21,929 nucleotides of DNA from Cyrtobacter comes (GCF_034470605.1 NZ_JARGYT010000014.1:1-21929), one strand, 5' to 3'; numbered from the stretch's first letter, positions 8,358 to 17,263 are shown. Notes: a model not told the origin generated them from the sequence alone. Numbers and translations are program-made.

Positions 8358-8600
8358 ATGGTTTGGAGAAAAATTAGGAGGGTGGCGACCAATACAGCGT
8401 CAGATTTTGGCCTTAGTGGTCAATGCGCCGAGAACTTTTCTATGTGTTTCGAAAAGATACTAAAGGAAGAGTTGCTTAACATATATGATGGCTTAAAAAG
8501 TCACAACTTTGATTCGTTGCGTATTTTTCAGTCTATAGGCATAAATGAAGAGGTGAAAAATAAATATGAGCTAAGAAGAAATAGTTTGGAGGTGTTTTAG
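8358..8600 (+). CDS. Small hypothetical protein
   Basis: 80 residues, not recognised. It starts very basic (MVWRKIRRVA), contains two Cys residues (positions 23 and 30), a helical middle (FEKILKEELLNIYDGLK) and a charged C-terminus. No signal peptide or membrane segment is visible. It sits 54 nt after prs on the same strand and about 110 nt before pepA, whose own promoter-like sequence lies in that gap. It could be co-transcribed with prs. There is no clear ribosome binding site before the ATG, so expression is not assured. Confidence 0.4.
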   Translation: MVWRKIRRVATNTASDFGLSGQCAENFSMCFEKILKEELLNIYDGLKSHNFDSLRIFQSIGINEEVKNKYELRRNSLEVF

Positions 8601-8639
8601 CTATATACACATTCTTTATTTCGGTTTGCTAATGTTTGC

Positions 8640-8667
8640 TTTACCGTCTGTGATTTATCTGTATTAT
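8640..8667 (+). promoter_or_regulatory. Putative sigma70-type promoter for pepA-argS
   Basis: TTTACC at 8640-8645 and TATTAT at 8662-8667 are separated by 16 nt and end about 42 nt before the pepA ATG. Spacing and the -10 box are reasonable; the -35 is weaker. It would drive pepA and the closely following argS. Confidence 0.45.
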
Positions 8668-8709
8668 TTAGGCTAAGATTTTTACAATCTAATTCTTTAT
8701 GGTATTAGT

Positions 8710-10194
8710 ATGGATTTTGCAATTTCAACTAGTTACAAAGAAAGCGCCGTAGCTTTTTTTGCCTTTAATCGTGAATTTCCTAAGATGCTTAGGGAATTAG
8801 ATACTGATAATATGGTACTTGATGTATTTAGTGCAGATAAATGCGTTAATGATAAATCCTGCTCTATAACAAAGGTTCTGGCCCCAAAAGGGAAGCTTTC
8901 GCAAAAAACAGTTTTTGTAGTAAATATTGTAAAAAAGACAGATGAAGATCTTCTTGATTCTTTATCAGCAGCTTGTGCATCTTTAACATCGGCATTGAAC
9001 AATGCTAAGATAACTTCAGTGGATATATGTACTGAAATTACAGCTTCTCTTGATAAAAAAGAGACAGTTATATCCATTTTAAATGGTATTAAGCTTAGCA
9101 ATTATACTTTCAATAAATACTTTGTTAAGAAAAAAAAGGATAATGAAAAGTCTTTGGTGAAGGCTAATTTAATCACTGACCTTGATATAAAGCATGAGAT
9201 AGAAGCTAATATAGCTGTTCTGGATGGAACTTTGCGTGCAAGGGATCTACAAACTGAACCAGCAAACCATTTATACCCTGAATCATTTGCAAATCTATGC
9301 AAAAAGATGGAGACCGTTGGTGTGAAATGTAACATTTTATCTAAAGATGAGATGTTGAGGCTAGGTATGGGTGCATTTATTGGTGTTGCTCAGGGTAGTG
9401 CCTATGAGCCAAAATTAGTAGCTCTAGAATGGATTGGTAATAATAATAACACAAGCCCTATAGTACTTGTTGGAAAGGGCATAACTTTTGATACAGGTGG
9501 TGTTAATCTCAAGCCTACACCAGGAATGACGGAAATGAAATCTGATATGGGTGGCGCTGCGGTTGTTGCATGTTTTGTAGAATCGCTTGCTAAAAGAAAA
9601 ACAAAAGTTAACGTTGTTGGTATTCTTGCGCTTGCAGAAAACATGATCTCAGGTACGGCGCAAAGACCTAGTGACGTAGTCACCTCAATGTCTGGCCAAA
9701 CTATTGAGATTGATAATACTGATGCAGAAGGTAGATTAGTACTTGCAGATGCCATGTGGTATGCGCAAGAGGTATATAAACCTAAGATAATGATAGATCT
9801 TGCTACGCTCACGGGCGCTATAACAATAGCTTTAGGTGATACATATGCTGGTTTATTTTCAAATGATAAAGAATTGGAAACGGCGCTTATAAGTGCCGGG
9901 CAAAAATGTGGAGAATTGCTTTGGCATTTTCCTATGTCTAAAAAGTATGATGCACAGATAAATTCAGATATTGCAGATGTGAAAAATACAGGACAATCCG
10001 GCAGAGGTGGTGGTAGCATTACTGCTGCGCATTTCTTGCAAAGATTTGTTAAAGAGGGTGTAAAATGGGCGCACATAGATATAGCCGCTGTTACAAGAAA
10101 TAAATATGATGACAAGCCACTTTATCCTAAAGGCTATACTGGATTTGGTGTTAGATTATTGAATGAATTTATAAAATCTAATTACGAAGCATAA
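8710..10194 (+). CDS. pepA: Leucyl/cytosol aminopeptidase (M17)
   Basis: 494 residues, a normal length. M17 aminopeptidases are cytosolic hexameric two-metal enzymes that remove N-terminal residues from peptides, useful to an intracellular bacterium that imports host peptides or recycles its own. An N-terminal macro-like domain (about 1-155) is followed by the catalytic domain. It shows LVGKGITFDTGGVNLKP (K256), SDMGGAAVV, and the M17 signature NTDAEGRL at 336-343 with D338, E340 and catalytic R342, then DLATLTGAITIALG. All metal ligands expected for the family are present. It lies 4 nt upstream of argS and is most probably co-transcribed from the promoter-like sequence at 8640-8667. Confidence 0.95.
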   Translation: MDFAISTSYKESAVAFFAFNREFPKMLRELDTDNMVLDVFSADKCVNDKSCSITKVLAPKGKLSQKTVFVVNIVKKTDEDLLDSLSAACASLTSALNNAKITSVDICTEITASLDKKETVISILNGIKLSNYTFNKYFVKKKKDNEKSLVKANLITDLDIKHEIEANIAVLDGTLRARDLQTEPANHLYPESFANLCKKMETVGVKCNILSKDEMLRLGMGAFIGVAQGSAYEPKLVALEWIGNNNNTSPIVLVGKGITFDTGGVNLKPTPGMTEMKSDMGGAAVVACFVESLAKRKTKVNVVGILALAENMISGTAQRPSDVVTSMSGQTIEIDNTDAEGRLVLADAMWYAQEVYKPKIMIDLATLTGAITIALGDTYAGLFSNDKELETALISAGQKCGELLWHFPMSKKYDAQINSDIADVKNTGQSGRGGGSITAAHFLQRFVKEGVKWAHIDIAAVTRNKYDDKPLYPKGYTGFGVRLLNEFIKSNYEA

Positions 10195-10198
10195 AATT

Positions 10199-11893
10199 AT
10201 GATTAATCTGGCAAGGGTATCTAAACTTGTAAATTCAAGTATTCTTAAATTATACGGTATAAGTGTTGATTCTGTCATTGAGGTTTCAAGCAATGATTCT
10301 CATGGGGATTTTACAACAAATATTGCCCTTGCCATATCTAAAGCAATTTCTAAAAATCCAATAGAAGTTGCAAAAGAGATAGTCAAAACAATTGATGATT
10401 CTGTTTTCGAGAAAATTGAAATTGCTGGTCCTGGGTTTATAAATTTTACCTTATCACTATCAGATTGGCATAAAGCCTTGGAGAATATTATTAACAAAGA
10501 GAATCTATTTCCTGATATAGGAAAAGGGCGTGCTGTGCAGGTTGAGTTTGTTTCCGTTAATCCAACTGGTCCTTTGCATATAGGGCATGCAAGAGGTGCT
10601 GTTTATGGTGATGTTTTAAGTAATATTTTAGAAAAGACGGGTTTTAAGGTTCTTAAAGAGTATTATATAAATGATGCTGGAAAGCAGATTGATACTTTAG
10701 CAGAATCGCTTTATTTGCGCTGTAGAGAGCTGCATGGAGATAAGATAGAAATTCCAGATCATTGTTATCCAGGTGGATATCTAGTTGATATTGCTAAATC
10801 TTTTATGGATAAAAATCCTGATATGGATTTTGCTAAAAACAATGCCAAAGAAAGGTTTAATGAGGAATTAAAATCGTATGCCGTTTCCGAGGTAATGAAT
10901 TTAATAAAGCGTGATTTGGCACAACTAGGGATTTGTTTCGATTCCTTTATTTCTGAAAAAAATGATATCCTGCCAACACTGGATGCCGTTATAGAAAAAT
11001 TAATTGATAAGGGGTTAATATATAAGGGGGTATTAGAGGCGCCAAAGGGTATAGAAAATCATGACGATTGGGAGCATAGCGAGCAATTATTATTTAGATC
11101 TTCAAAATTTGGTGATGATTTAGATAGGCCTGTGCTTAGATCAGATGGAACGCCAACATACTTCGCTGGGGATATTGCATATCATGATCATAAAATAATG
11201 AGGGGTTTTGATAAGCTTTTCCTTATTCTAGGCAGGGACCATATAGGCTATATTAAAAGGATTGAATCAGTTGTGAATGCAATTAGTAACGGAACGGTTC
11301 CTATAATAATCAAGGCAATGGAGCTAGTAAAAATAAAAGATGGTGATAATAATATCAAGATGTCTAAGAGGAGTGGTAATTTTATCACTGTGGCCGAGAT
11401 TATAGATCTTATCGGAAAGGATGCGTTAAGATTTTCAATTTTGACTAAAAGAAATGACACTGGCCTTGATATAGATATTTCAAAGCTTCAGGAACAGTCA
11501 AAGAACAATCCTCTATTCTATATACAGTATGCACATGCTAGGGCGTGTTCTGTATTAAGAAAGGCAAAATTTGACCTAAGCAGCGTGTTACATTTGGCAG
11601 AAATTGTTTTAGATGAGGAGGTGAAGTTAATAAAGAAGTTAGCGTGTTTTGAAACCCTAATTATTGATATTATAAATACAAACTCTTTACATAAAATTAC
11701 ATATTATCTTGAAGAGCTTGCGTTGCTATTTCATCAACTATGGACAAAAGGGAATAAAGATGAGGATGCACGCTTTATAGATCTTGAAAATGAGCATAAA
11801 ACTGCAGCTAGATTAGCATTAGTTTTTGCATTTTCTAAAGTATTGAAAACAGGCTTAAAATTGCTTGAAATAGATGCTTTGGAAAGTATGTAG
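10199..11893 (+). CDS. argS: Arginyl-tRNA synthetase
   Basis: 564 residues, close to the usual 560-580. This class I synthetase charges tRNA-Arg in the cytosol. The N-terminal ArgS-specific additional domain (about 1-90) is followed by the Rossmann catalytic core with NPTGPLHIGHARGA (HIGH at 127-130), and KMSKR at 387-391. The C-terminal helical anticodon-binding domain (about 440-564) includes FYIQYAHARACSVLRK and ends in the usual LxLL-type tail. KMSKR is canonical here, whereas many ArgS proteins have a degenerate version. The gene starts 4 nt after the pepA stop. About 250 bp of non-coding DNA follow. Confidence 0.96.
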   Translation: MINLARVSKLVNSSILKLYGISVDSVIEVSSNDSHGDFTTNIALAISKAISKNPIEVAKEIVKTIDDSVFEKIEIAGPGFINFTLSLSDWHKALENIINKENLFPDIGKGRAVQVEFVSVNPTGPLHIGHARGAVYGDVLSNILEKTGFKVLKEYYINDAGKQIDTLAESLYLRCRELHGDKIEIPDHCYPGGYLVDIAKSFMDKNPDMDFAKNNAKERFNEELKSYAVSEVMNLIKRDLAQLGICFDSFISEKNDILPTLDAVIEKLIDKGLIYKGVLEAPKGIENHDDWEHSEQLLFRSSKFGDDLDRPVLRSDGTPTYFAGDIAYHDHKIMRGFDKLFLILGRDHIGYIKRIESVVNAISNGTVPIIIKAMELVKIKDGDNNIKMSKRSGNFITVAEIIDLIGKDALRFSILTKRNDTGLDIDISKLQEQSKNNPLFYIQYAHARACSVLRKAKFDLSSVLHLAEIVLDEEVKLIKKLACFETLIIDIINTNSLHKITYYLEELALLFHQLWTKGNKDEDARFIDLENEHKTAARLALVFAFSKVLKTGLKLLEIDALESM

Positions 11894-11989
11894 GATATTA
11901 TATTTGGAAAATTTTAAATTATAAGGTCATATTTTATTTGCCCATTATCTAGTTATGTTTGTTATCTTTGGTTTATTTAAGGAGGTATC

Positions 11990-12004
11990 ATGCAAATATT
12001 TTAA
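11990..12004 (+). other. Mini-ORF with perfect Shine-Dalgarno
   Basis: AAGGAGG at 11979-11985 lies 4 nt before ATG CAA ATA TTT TAA (peptide MQIF). Such a strong ribosome binding site is rare in this window, where most genes have none visible. No longer frame continues after the stop. It may be the surviving start of a lost gene behind argS, a leader peptide for the permease gene 140 bp downstream, or chance. Confidence 0.2.
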
Positions 12005-12145
12005 CATGTCATTCTTTTATATTTATATAGCAAAATTGTTGCAATTTATGTGGTTGAAATGTATTAGCATGCTATGTGTATCTCAGGTTATTAGATGAGG
12101 GGTTTATTCTTGTGCAGCTTTTTCATCATTTTTTGCTAAGCTATA

Positions 12146-13381
12146 ATGGCATTTTATGGAAAGATCACAAAATACTCGTTAGTACCGTTTTCGCTAGGGT
12201 TTAGTAGTGGCTTGGTTTATTTACTACTTGCTTCTACCCTTTCTGTATATCTATATGAGCATCAGATATCATTGATTTTGATTGGGTTATTCGCTATAAG
12301 ATTGACCCCATATTCATATAAATGTCTTTTTTCTCCGATTGTTGAGAGTATAAGGTTAAAAATTTTTCCAAAGAATTTTGGTCAAAGGCGTAGTTGGTTA
12401 GTTGCAACCCAAACTCTAATCGCTTTATTAATAGTATCGTTGGGACTAATAGACCCAGAAAAGCAAATATATATATTGCTCATATTAGCAACATCTACAG
12501 CCTTTATTGCAACTTTGCATGATATAGCCGCAGATGGCTATAGAATAGAGTTATCTCCAACAATATTATATACAAATAGTATACATGTCTTAGGATTTAG
12601 AACGGGGTTAGTGATATCAGGTGCTGGAAGTATGTTGCTTCTTGCATTTTTATCTTGGCGAGAAGTGTTTTTTATTGTCGCTTCACTTTATGTACCTTGT
12701 ATATTCACTCTCATTTTCATCGCGGAGGATCATAGATTAATTAATAACCGTTATACAATTAATATGTGTATAAAGTGGTTTAAGGCTGAAGTTATTGATG
12801 TAGTGTATTCGTTGCTAAGGTTACCAAAATTTTATTTATCATTATTAATTATAGCCTTTTTTAAGGTAAGTGATACGTATCTTGATTCCATGTATTGGAT
12901 CTTTTTATTAGAAAAGGGATTTACAAAGACCGAGATTGGACTTGTGATACAGACAGTAAGTACTGTTTTTAATATATTTGGAGCGTTTCTTGGAGCATTT
13001 TTAATTTCAAGATTTAGGACAGTATACTATCTGCTAATAGCGGAGGTCTCTGCGGCTGTTACAAATTTGCTTTTTTTGTTAATTTCAGATGCAAATTTAT
13101 GGATATTAACATGCATAAATGTAGTTGAAGCAACAGCAAATGGTGTTGCTAATGTAGTTTGTATCTCATATATGAGTAGTTTGTGTGATAAGCGTTTTCC
13201 TGCTTCATGTTTTGCATTACTTTACTCTATCTCATCAATTATAAGATTTAATATTGCTACCACATCTGGTTTTATTGTATCAAATTATGGATGGGATATG
13301 TTTTTTATTATCTCCAGTATGCTAAGCATACCATCGATTATAGCTATCCTAGCTCGTTATTATAACGATAAAACCAAGTAA
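12146..13381 (+). CDS. ampG: AmpG-like MFS permease
   Basis: 411 residues with about 12 hydrophobic membrane segments, an inner-membrane major facilitator. AmpG imports anhydro-muropeptides for cell-wall recycling; Rickettsiales often carry several AmpG-like copies whose substrates are not all known. The N-terminus (SLGFSSGLVYLLLASTLSVY), the cytoplasmic loop with FGQRRSWLVATQ, and ATLHDIAADGYRIEL match the family's GFSSGLP, GRRRGWL and QDIVxDAYR patterns. The second half (GFTKTEIGLVIQTVST) fits the corresponding helix 7-8 region. A promoter was not found; the ATG has no good Shine-Dalgarno. It is convergent with smpB across 90 bp. The paralogue and the substrate are uncertain. Confidence 0.82.
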   Translation: MAFYGKITKYSLVPFSLGFSSGLVYLLLASTLSVYLYEHQISLILIGLFAIRLTPYSYKCLFSPIVESIRLKIFPKNFGQRRSWLVATQTLIALLIVSLGLIDPEKQIYILLILATSTAFIATLHDIAADGYRIELSPTILYTNSIHVLGFRTGLVISGAGSMLLLAFLSWREVFFIVASLYVPCIFTLIFIAEDHRLINNRYTINMCIKWFKAEVIDVVYSLLRLPKFYLSLLIIAFFKVSDTYLDSMYWIFLLEKGFTKTEIGLVIQTVSTVFNIFGAFLGAFLISRFRTVYYLLIAEVSAAVTNLLFLLISDANLWILTCINVVEATANGVANVVCISYMSSLCDKRFPASCFALLYSISSIIRFNIATTSGFIVSNYGWDMFFIISSMLSIPSIIAILARYYNDKTK

Positions 13382-13418
13382 AAAACTTATCTAGGAGTTC
13401 TTCTTATTTAATTAATTA

Positions 13419-13452
13419 TATAAAAGAGTTAAAAATATAAAAGAGTTAAAAT
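13419..13452. repeat. 17-bp tandem duplication
   Basis: Two head-to-tail copies of TATAAAAGAGTTAAAA(A/T), at 13419-13435 and 13436-13452, lie in the short gap between the convergent ampG-like and smpB genes. No function is evident; replication slippage is the simplest explanation. Confidence 0.8.
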
Positions 13453-13471
13453 CGCTAAAATATCTGTCTTT

Positions 13472-13951
13472 TTACTTTAGTTCATCTTTAAAAGCTCTTG
13501 CTTTTGATAAATTCCATTCCCTCTCTTTAATAGCTTGGCGCTTATCATACATCTTTTTGCCTTGTGCAATCCCAAGCGAAACTTTTAATATGTTTTTTTT
13601 ATTAAAAAACATATTAAGTGGTATGAGCGTCATACCCTTTCTTTGAATAAGTCCAAAAAGCTTCTTTATTTCTCTTGCTTTAAGTAAAAGCTTCCTTGGT
13701 CTTTTAGGATAATGATTTGTAATACCGGCATTTTTATATTCTGGTATATGTACATTCAATAATAATATCTCTCCTGCTTGAGTGCAATCCGCATGGGAAT
13801 CCTCAAGCGATACAGAGCCCCCAATTCTCAAAGATTTAACTTCGGTTCCAAGCAATACTATGCCAGCTTCAATAGTGTCCTGGATATGGTATTCAAATCT
13901 AGCTCTTCTATTGTTCGATATTACCTTAAAGTTATTCACAGGCAAAACCAC
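13472..13951 (-). CDS. smpB: SsrA-binding protein SmpB
   Basis: 159 residues, normal length. SmpB binds tmRNA and the stalled ribosome to start trans-translation; the resulting ssrA tags are recognised by SspB and ClpXP. Motifs: NNRRARFEYHI, GIVLLGTEVKSLR, HIPEYKN, RPRKLLLKAREI, GIAQGKKMYDKRQAIKEREW and a basic C-terminal tail. The tail that enters the mRNA channel is present (KARAFKDELK). The tmRNA gene itself was not seen in this window. The gene is divergent from pdhA across 170 bp and convergent with the ampG-like gene. Confidence 0.95.
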   Translation of the reverse strand: MVLPVNNFKVISNNRRARFEYHIQDTIEAGIVLLGTEVKSLRIGGSVSLEDSHADCTQAGEILLLNVHIPEYKNAGITNHYPKRPRKLLLKAREIKKLFGLIQRKGMTLIPLNMFFNKKNILKVSLGIAQGKKMYDKRQAIKEREWNLSKARAFKDELK

Positions 13952-14121
13952 TCATCTGTCCAATTTTGCATGCTAACATAAAGTTTTGGCACTTCCAATA
14001 GTCTTTAGAATATCAATAAAAATTATCAAATAAGCTGTTATTTATTGGAATATGGGGTTTGCAATATCCACGCTTCAATACTAATGTACAGACTTAATAG
14101 GCTTGATAATATCATTTTTAA

Positions 14122-15087
14122 ATGAAACTGGTAAGTTATTATAAAGATATGCTGCTTTTAAGACGTTTTGAAGAAAGGTCAGGGCAGCTTTATGGAATGA
14201 AGCTTATAGGTGGGTTTTGTCATCTATATATAGGGCAGGAAGCTGTAGCTGTGGGTATTCAATCCACACTAAAAGCTGGTGATAAGGTTATCACCAGCTA
14301 TAGAGATCATGGACCAATGCTTGCAACCGGTTCTTGTCCGGATGCAATTATGGCCGAGCTATTTGGTAAATTTGGGGGATGCTCTAAAGGAAAGGGTGGC
14401 TCAATGCATATGTTTGATTTAGAAAAAGGCTTTTATGGTGGGCATGGAATAGTAGGGGCGCAAGTACCACTAGGTACAGGTATAGCATTTGCAGAAAAAT
14501 ATAAAGGAACTGATAATGTATGTGTGACAATGTTTGGTGATGGTGCAGCTAATCAGGGGCAAGTATATGAATCTTTTAATATGGCTAAGTTGTGGTCACT
14601 CCCTGTTATTTATGTGATAGAGAATAATGAGTATGCCATGGGTACTGCAGTTTCCAGATCATGTTCTACAGTTGATCTTTATAAAAGGGGTGAATCTTTT
14701 GGAATAGAGGGGCAACAGGTTGATGGTATGGACTTTTTTGCTGTGCACTCTGCCATGTCAAAAACTGTAGAATGTGTCAGAAATGGTTCAGGGCCAAAAC
14801 TGTTAGAAATCAAGACATATAGATATAGAGGTCATTCAATGTCTGATCCAGGAACTTATAGAGATAAGGATGAGGTTAATAGTTACAGGAACGAAAGGGA
14901 TCCAATTGAGATAATGAAATCTAAATTGATGGAGATGGGGTTGTTAGACGATATTAAAGTTAAAGAAATAGAACAAGAAATTAAACAGATAGTTGAAAAA
15001 GCAACTAATTTTGCTAAAGAAAGTCCAGAACCTCCAATGGAAGAGCTATATACTGATATATTTAAGAATAATAATATTAATGTATGA
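14122..15087 (+). CDS. pdhA: Pyruvate dehydrogenase E1 component, alpha subunit
   Basis: 321 residues, typical for bacterial E1-alpha. With E1-beta it forms the thiamine-diphosphate-dependent decarboxylase of the cytosolic PDH complex. It starts YYKDMLLLRRFEERSGQLYG, with GGFCHLYIGQEAV after it. The TPP motif begins GDGAANQG (139-146) and ends VIYVIENN, about 30 residues on as expected. KTYRYRGHSMSDPGTYR is the conserved phosphorylation-loop region. The start at 14122 gives the normal N-terminus but has no Shine-Dalgarno. Odd point: pdhB usually follows directly in alphaproteobacteria; here 503 bp of non-coding DNA and a gene on the other strand follow. E1-beta must be encoded elsewhere. Confidence 0.94.
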   Translation: MKLVSYYKDMLLLRRFEERSGQLYGMKLIGGFCHLYIGQEAVAVGIQSTLKAGDKVITSYRDHGPMLATGSCPDAIMAELFGKFGGCSKGKGGSMHMFDLEKGFYGGHGIVGAQVPLGTGIAFAEKYKGTDNVCVTMFGDGAANQGQVYESFNMAKLWSLPVIYVIENNEYAMGTAVSRSCSTVDLYKRGESFGIEGQQVDGMDFFAVHSAMSKTVECVRNGSGPKLLEIKTYRYRGHSMSDPGTYRDKDEVNSYRNERDPIEIMKSKLMEMGLLDDIKVKEIEQEIKQIVEKATNFAKESPEPPMEELYTDIFKNNNINV

Positions 15088-15130
15088 TGTCATAGGCCTT
15101 ATCTAGTTAATGTATTCAATTTGTTATGAA

Positions 15131-15160
15131 TATGGCTTGATTATGGCTTGATTATGGCTC
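15131..15160. repeat. 11-bp tandem repeat
   Basis: The unit ATTATGGCTTG is repeated almost three times in a row behind pdhA; the last copy is diverged and partial. No function is apparent. Confidence 0.75.
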
Positions 15161-15496
15161 ATTTTTATCAATTGGTTAATTTAAAGCCATCTGAATGTAG
15201 CTCTATGCCTTTATGACAATTTGTATATATAGAATTCAGCATTACCGATAAGAATATAGTAAATTGATCGAGGTTTGCTGTTAATACATGGTTGCTGAAT
15301 TTACACTTTATGATTCTCTATCTTTCTTTTTTAAATAGCTATATAGGAACGTTATATAGAATGGTAGTATGGATAATTTGAGTTTGATGGAAAGCCACGG
15401 AGATATAAAGATTTAGCAAATGTCAGGGAAATGCTGTGCTCAACAATTTTTGTGTTCTTTAAAAGGATCAAAGTTATCCTATATAGTGATTTAGGT

Positions 15497-15563
15497 TGAA
15501 TTAGTATAAGCTGTAAGTATCTACCACCTCAAACAAAATCGCTATATATACTGCTTATAGAAG
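15497..15563 (+). repeat. Dispersed palindromic repeat, copy C
   Basis: Reads TGAATTAGTATAAGCTGTAA, then ACCTCAAACAAAATCGCTATA and a weaker terminal palindrome (GCTATA...TATAGAAGC). It has the same block order as copies A and B but a shorter middle. It lies 28 bp beyond the stop codon of the autotransporter gene. Confidence 0.6.
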
Positions 15564-15590
15564 CATAATGTATATCTGGATCAAAAAAAC

Positions 15591-17240
15591 CTAGAGCTTG
15601 AAACTTGCTCTGAATGATATTGTATGTTCGGTTAAATCACCGCTCCAGATCCCGCCACTATAGCCAATAGATAAATCTATGCTGTTATTACATTTATATG
15701 CCATTGATAATCCTGTTTTTGCACATAATGAGGGGTGCATAAGCCCTTCTGTTTTAAATTCAGTATTATTAATTTCTGAAAATGCTGAAGTAACATTGGA
15801 TTGGCCACTAAATACATTACATGCAATTCCTAAGCTAGCTTCAAGTGAAAGATTTTCTGAAAAACCATAACATCCACCAACGGCAAGAGAAGGTATGAAC
15901 CTATCTATACTTTGTGCATTTGTTTTCAAATTTAATGAATTTGCACCGGTTTCCGTATATTCATCATTTTTCAAATTATGGTAATCAATACCAACACCTA
16001 CTTTAACATCAATATTCTTTTTAATGTTGGTTTTATTGGTAAAATTTGCCCCAACACTCATTGCAAAACCATTATAATCTGCGCTAGCAGTTCTTTTTAA
16101 CGATGCTATAGAAATTGACCTTGATGACTTATTTTTAATACTAGCAAAACTAGATGTGAGGCTTATTTCATTGTTTGGAGTGAATGCATAGCTTCCATAA
16201 AGCATAATATCGTAAATATCTGCATCTAACTTATCTTTTGCATCATTACTATTAATATTTGCAGTGGTATAAGATAATGCTGAGCCTACAAGGATTTTTT
16301 CTGATAATTTAGTATCGAAACCACAAATAAAACCACCTGCCTTCATATCATGCCCAGGTGCGTTATCTTGATCATTTTGCTTAGAAGTTGTGTATAATGG
16401 TTCAACCCAGAGCTCTTTGCCATTTTGTGCATAAGATTTTTGAATAGAATTTCTAGATTTTACAGCATGATACGCCTCTTCCTTAATATCCAATATAGAA
16501 TATCCAGAAGAGCCAGCAAATACAGGCAGTAACTGATCAGTGGCTTTTGAGATGGCCTTGCTATTATGTGAACCATCCACATCATCAAGTGCACCTTTTG
16601 CATCATCATCTAAAAAAGCAATAGAAGAATCCAGTACAGCAGCAATTCCATAAGCTTTTTTATTGTTTTGGGCGGTGACTGTTTCTAAAAACTTTGGATT
16701 TATTGTTAATAATATTATTTTTTCGCCCTCACCAAGAATCCTAGGTGTAGCTCTATAAGCATGCAGATCTGCAAGTGATGCTGCGCCATTTTTTGTTGGG
16801 ATATAGCTTGTGCTATTACCATATTTAAACCCTTCAGAATTGGATATAAACGTTTTAGTGCCAGTACCAGTTATTGCACCATTTTGATCAGCGCCAGAAA
16901 TATATAAAAATCCATCATATTCTAATCCAAATATATTTCCGCTAGGTGAAATGGTTTGCGTATTACCGTTTACATATAATTTTATGCCTATTGGTTTATT
17001 ATTATCATTAGTATAAAAAAATCCTACATATCCACCAGCAATATCATAAACGCTATTATTATCGGCATATGCTTGTGTAAAATTGTATAATTGAAATTCC
17101 TGCCCTGCTATAGGAAGTGGCGGGGTTGGTTGCGAGTAAAAAACTTGGTTTTTCCCATATTTTCCATCAATTATATCAGCATAGCTGCAATGTGCGCATA
17201 GGGCTGTGATTAAGAGTGATGTTGTAAAGAATTTGTTCAT
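15591..17240 (-). CDS. Autotransporter-domain outer membrane protein
   Basis: About 549 residues from the ATG at 17240, chosen because it gives a clean signal peptide (MNKFFTTSLLITALCAHCSYA, cleavage before DIIDG); an upstream ATG at 17303 would place 21 extra residues before it. A small passenger (about 22-270) with Gly/Asn-rich beta-strand character is followed by a C-terminal beta-barrel of about 275 residues. The barrel begins ELWVEPLYTTSKQ, the usual entry of the autotransporter domain, and continues with alternating strands such as ILVGSALSYTTANI and SLAVGGCYGF. It ends HTISFRASFKL, close to the aromatic-ended last strand typical of outer-membrane barrels. Rickettsial Sca/Omp-type surface antigens share this plan. 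No specific passenger family was recognised. An 18-bp palindrome lies just before the start. Confidence 0.82.
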   Translation of the reverse strand: MNKFFTTSLLITALCAHCSYADIIDGKYGKNQVFYSQPTPPLPIAGQEFQLYNFTQAYADNNSVYDIAGGYVGFFYTNDNNKPIGIKLYVNGNTQTISPSGNIFGLEYDGFLYISGADQNGAITGTGTKTFISNSEGFKYGNSTSYIPTKNGAASLADLHAYRATPRILGEGEKIILLTINPKFLETVTAQNNKKAYGIAAVLDSSIAFLDDDAKGALDDVDGSHNSKAISKATDQLLPVFAGSSGYSILDIKEEAYHAVKSRNSIQKSYAQNGKELWVEPLYTTSKQNDQDNAPGHDMKAGGFICGFDTKLSEKILVGSALSYTTANINSNDAKDKLDADIYDIMLYGSYAFTPNNEISLTSSFASIKNKSSRSISIASLKRTASADYNGFAMSVGANFTNKTNIKKNIDVKVGVGIDYHNLKNDEYTETGANSLNLKTNAQSIDRFIPSLAVGGCYGFSENLSLEASLGIACNVFSGQSNVTSAFSEINNTEFKTEGLMHPSLCAKTGLSMAYKCNNSIDLSIGYSGGIWSGDLTEHTISFRASFKL

Positions 17241-17245
17241 GGTTG

Positions 17246-17263
17246 AGTTTTTAATTAAAAACT
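17246..17263. promoter_or_regulatory. Perfect 18-bp palindrome before autotransporter start
   Basis: AGTTTTTAATTAAAAACT is an exact inverted repeat ending 5 nt before the ATG at 17240. It occupies the place where a ribosome binding site would be. It could be an operator or an mRNA hairpin affecting translation. Confidence 0.4.

Larger units (their letters stand above)
15088..15590. other. Intergenic region behind pdhA with repeats
   Basis: 503 bp with no intact gene where pdhB might be expected. It holds an 11-bp tandem repeat (15131-15160), a small hairpin CTATATA-GGAACGT-TATATAG (15339-15359) similar to the palindrome of the dispersed repeat, an open stretch of about 40 codons around 15382-15498 (RRYKDLANVREML) that could be a gene remnant, and repeat copy C. 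I could not connect any of it to a pdhB sequence. Confidence 0.45.

Noticed and set aside
9402..10115. Open frame of 237 codons on the minus strand inside pepA
   Set aside because: It is antisense to the most conserved part of pepA; the composition follows from the sense codons and no family or start signal is seen.
15382..15498. Transposase fragment behind pdhA
   Set aside because: The open stretch of about 40 codons has no diagnostic catalytic motif; naming a transposase would be a guess.
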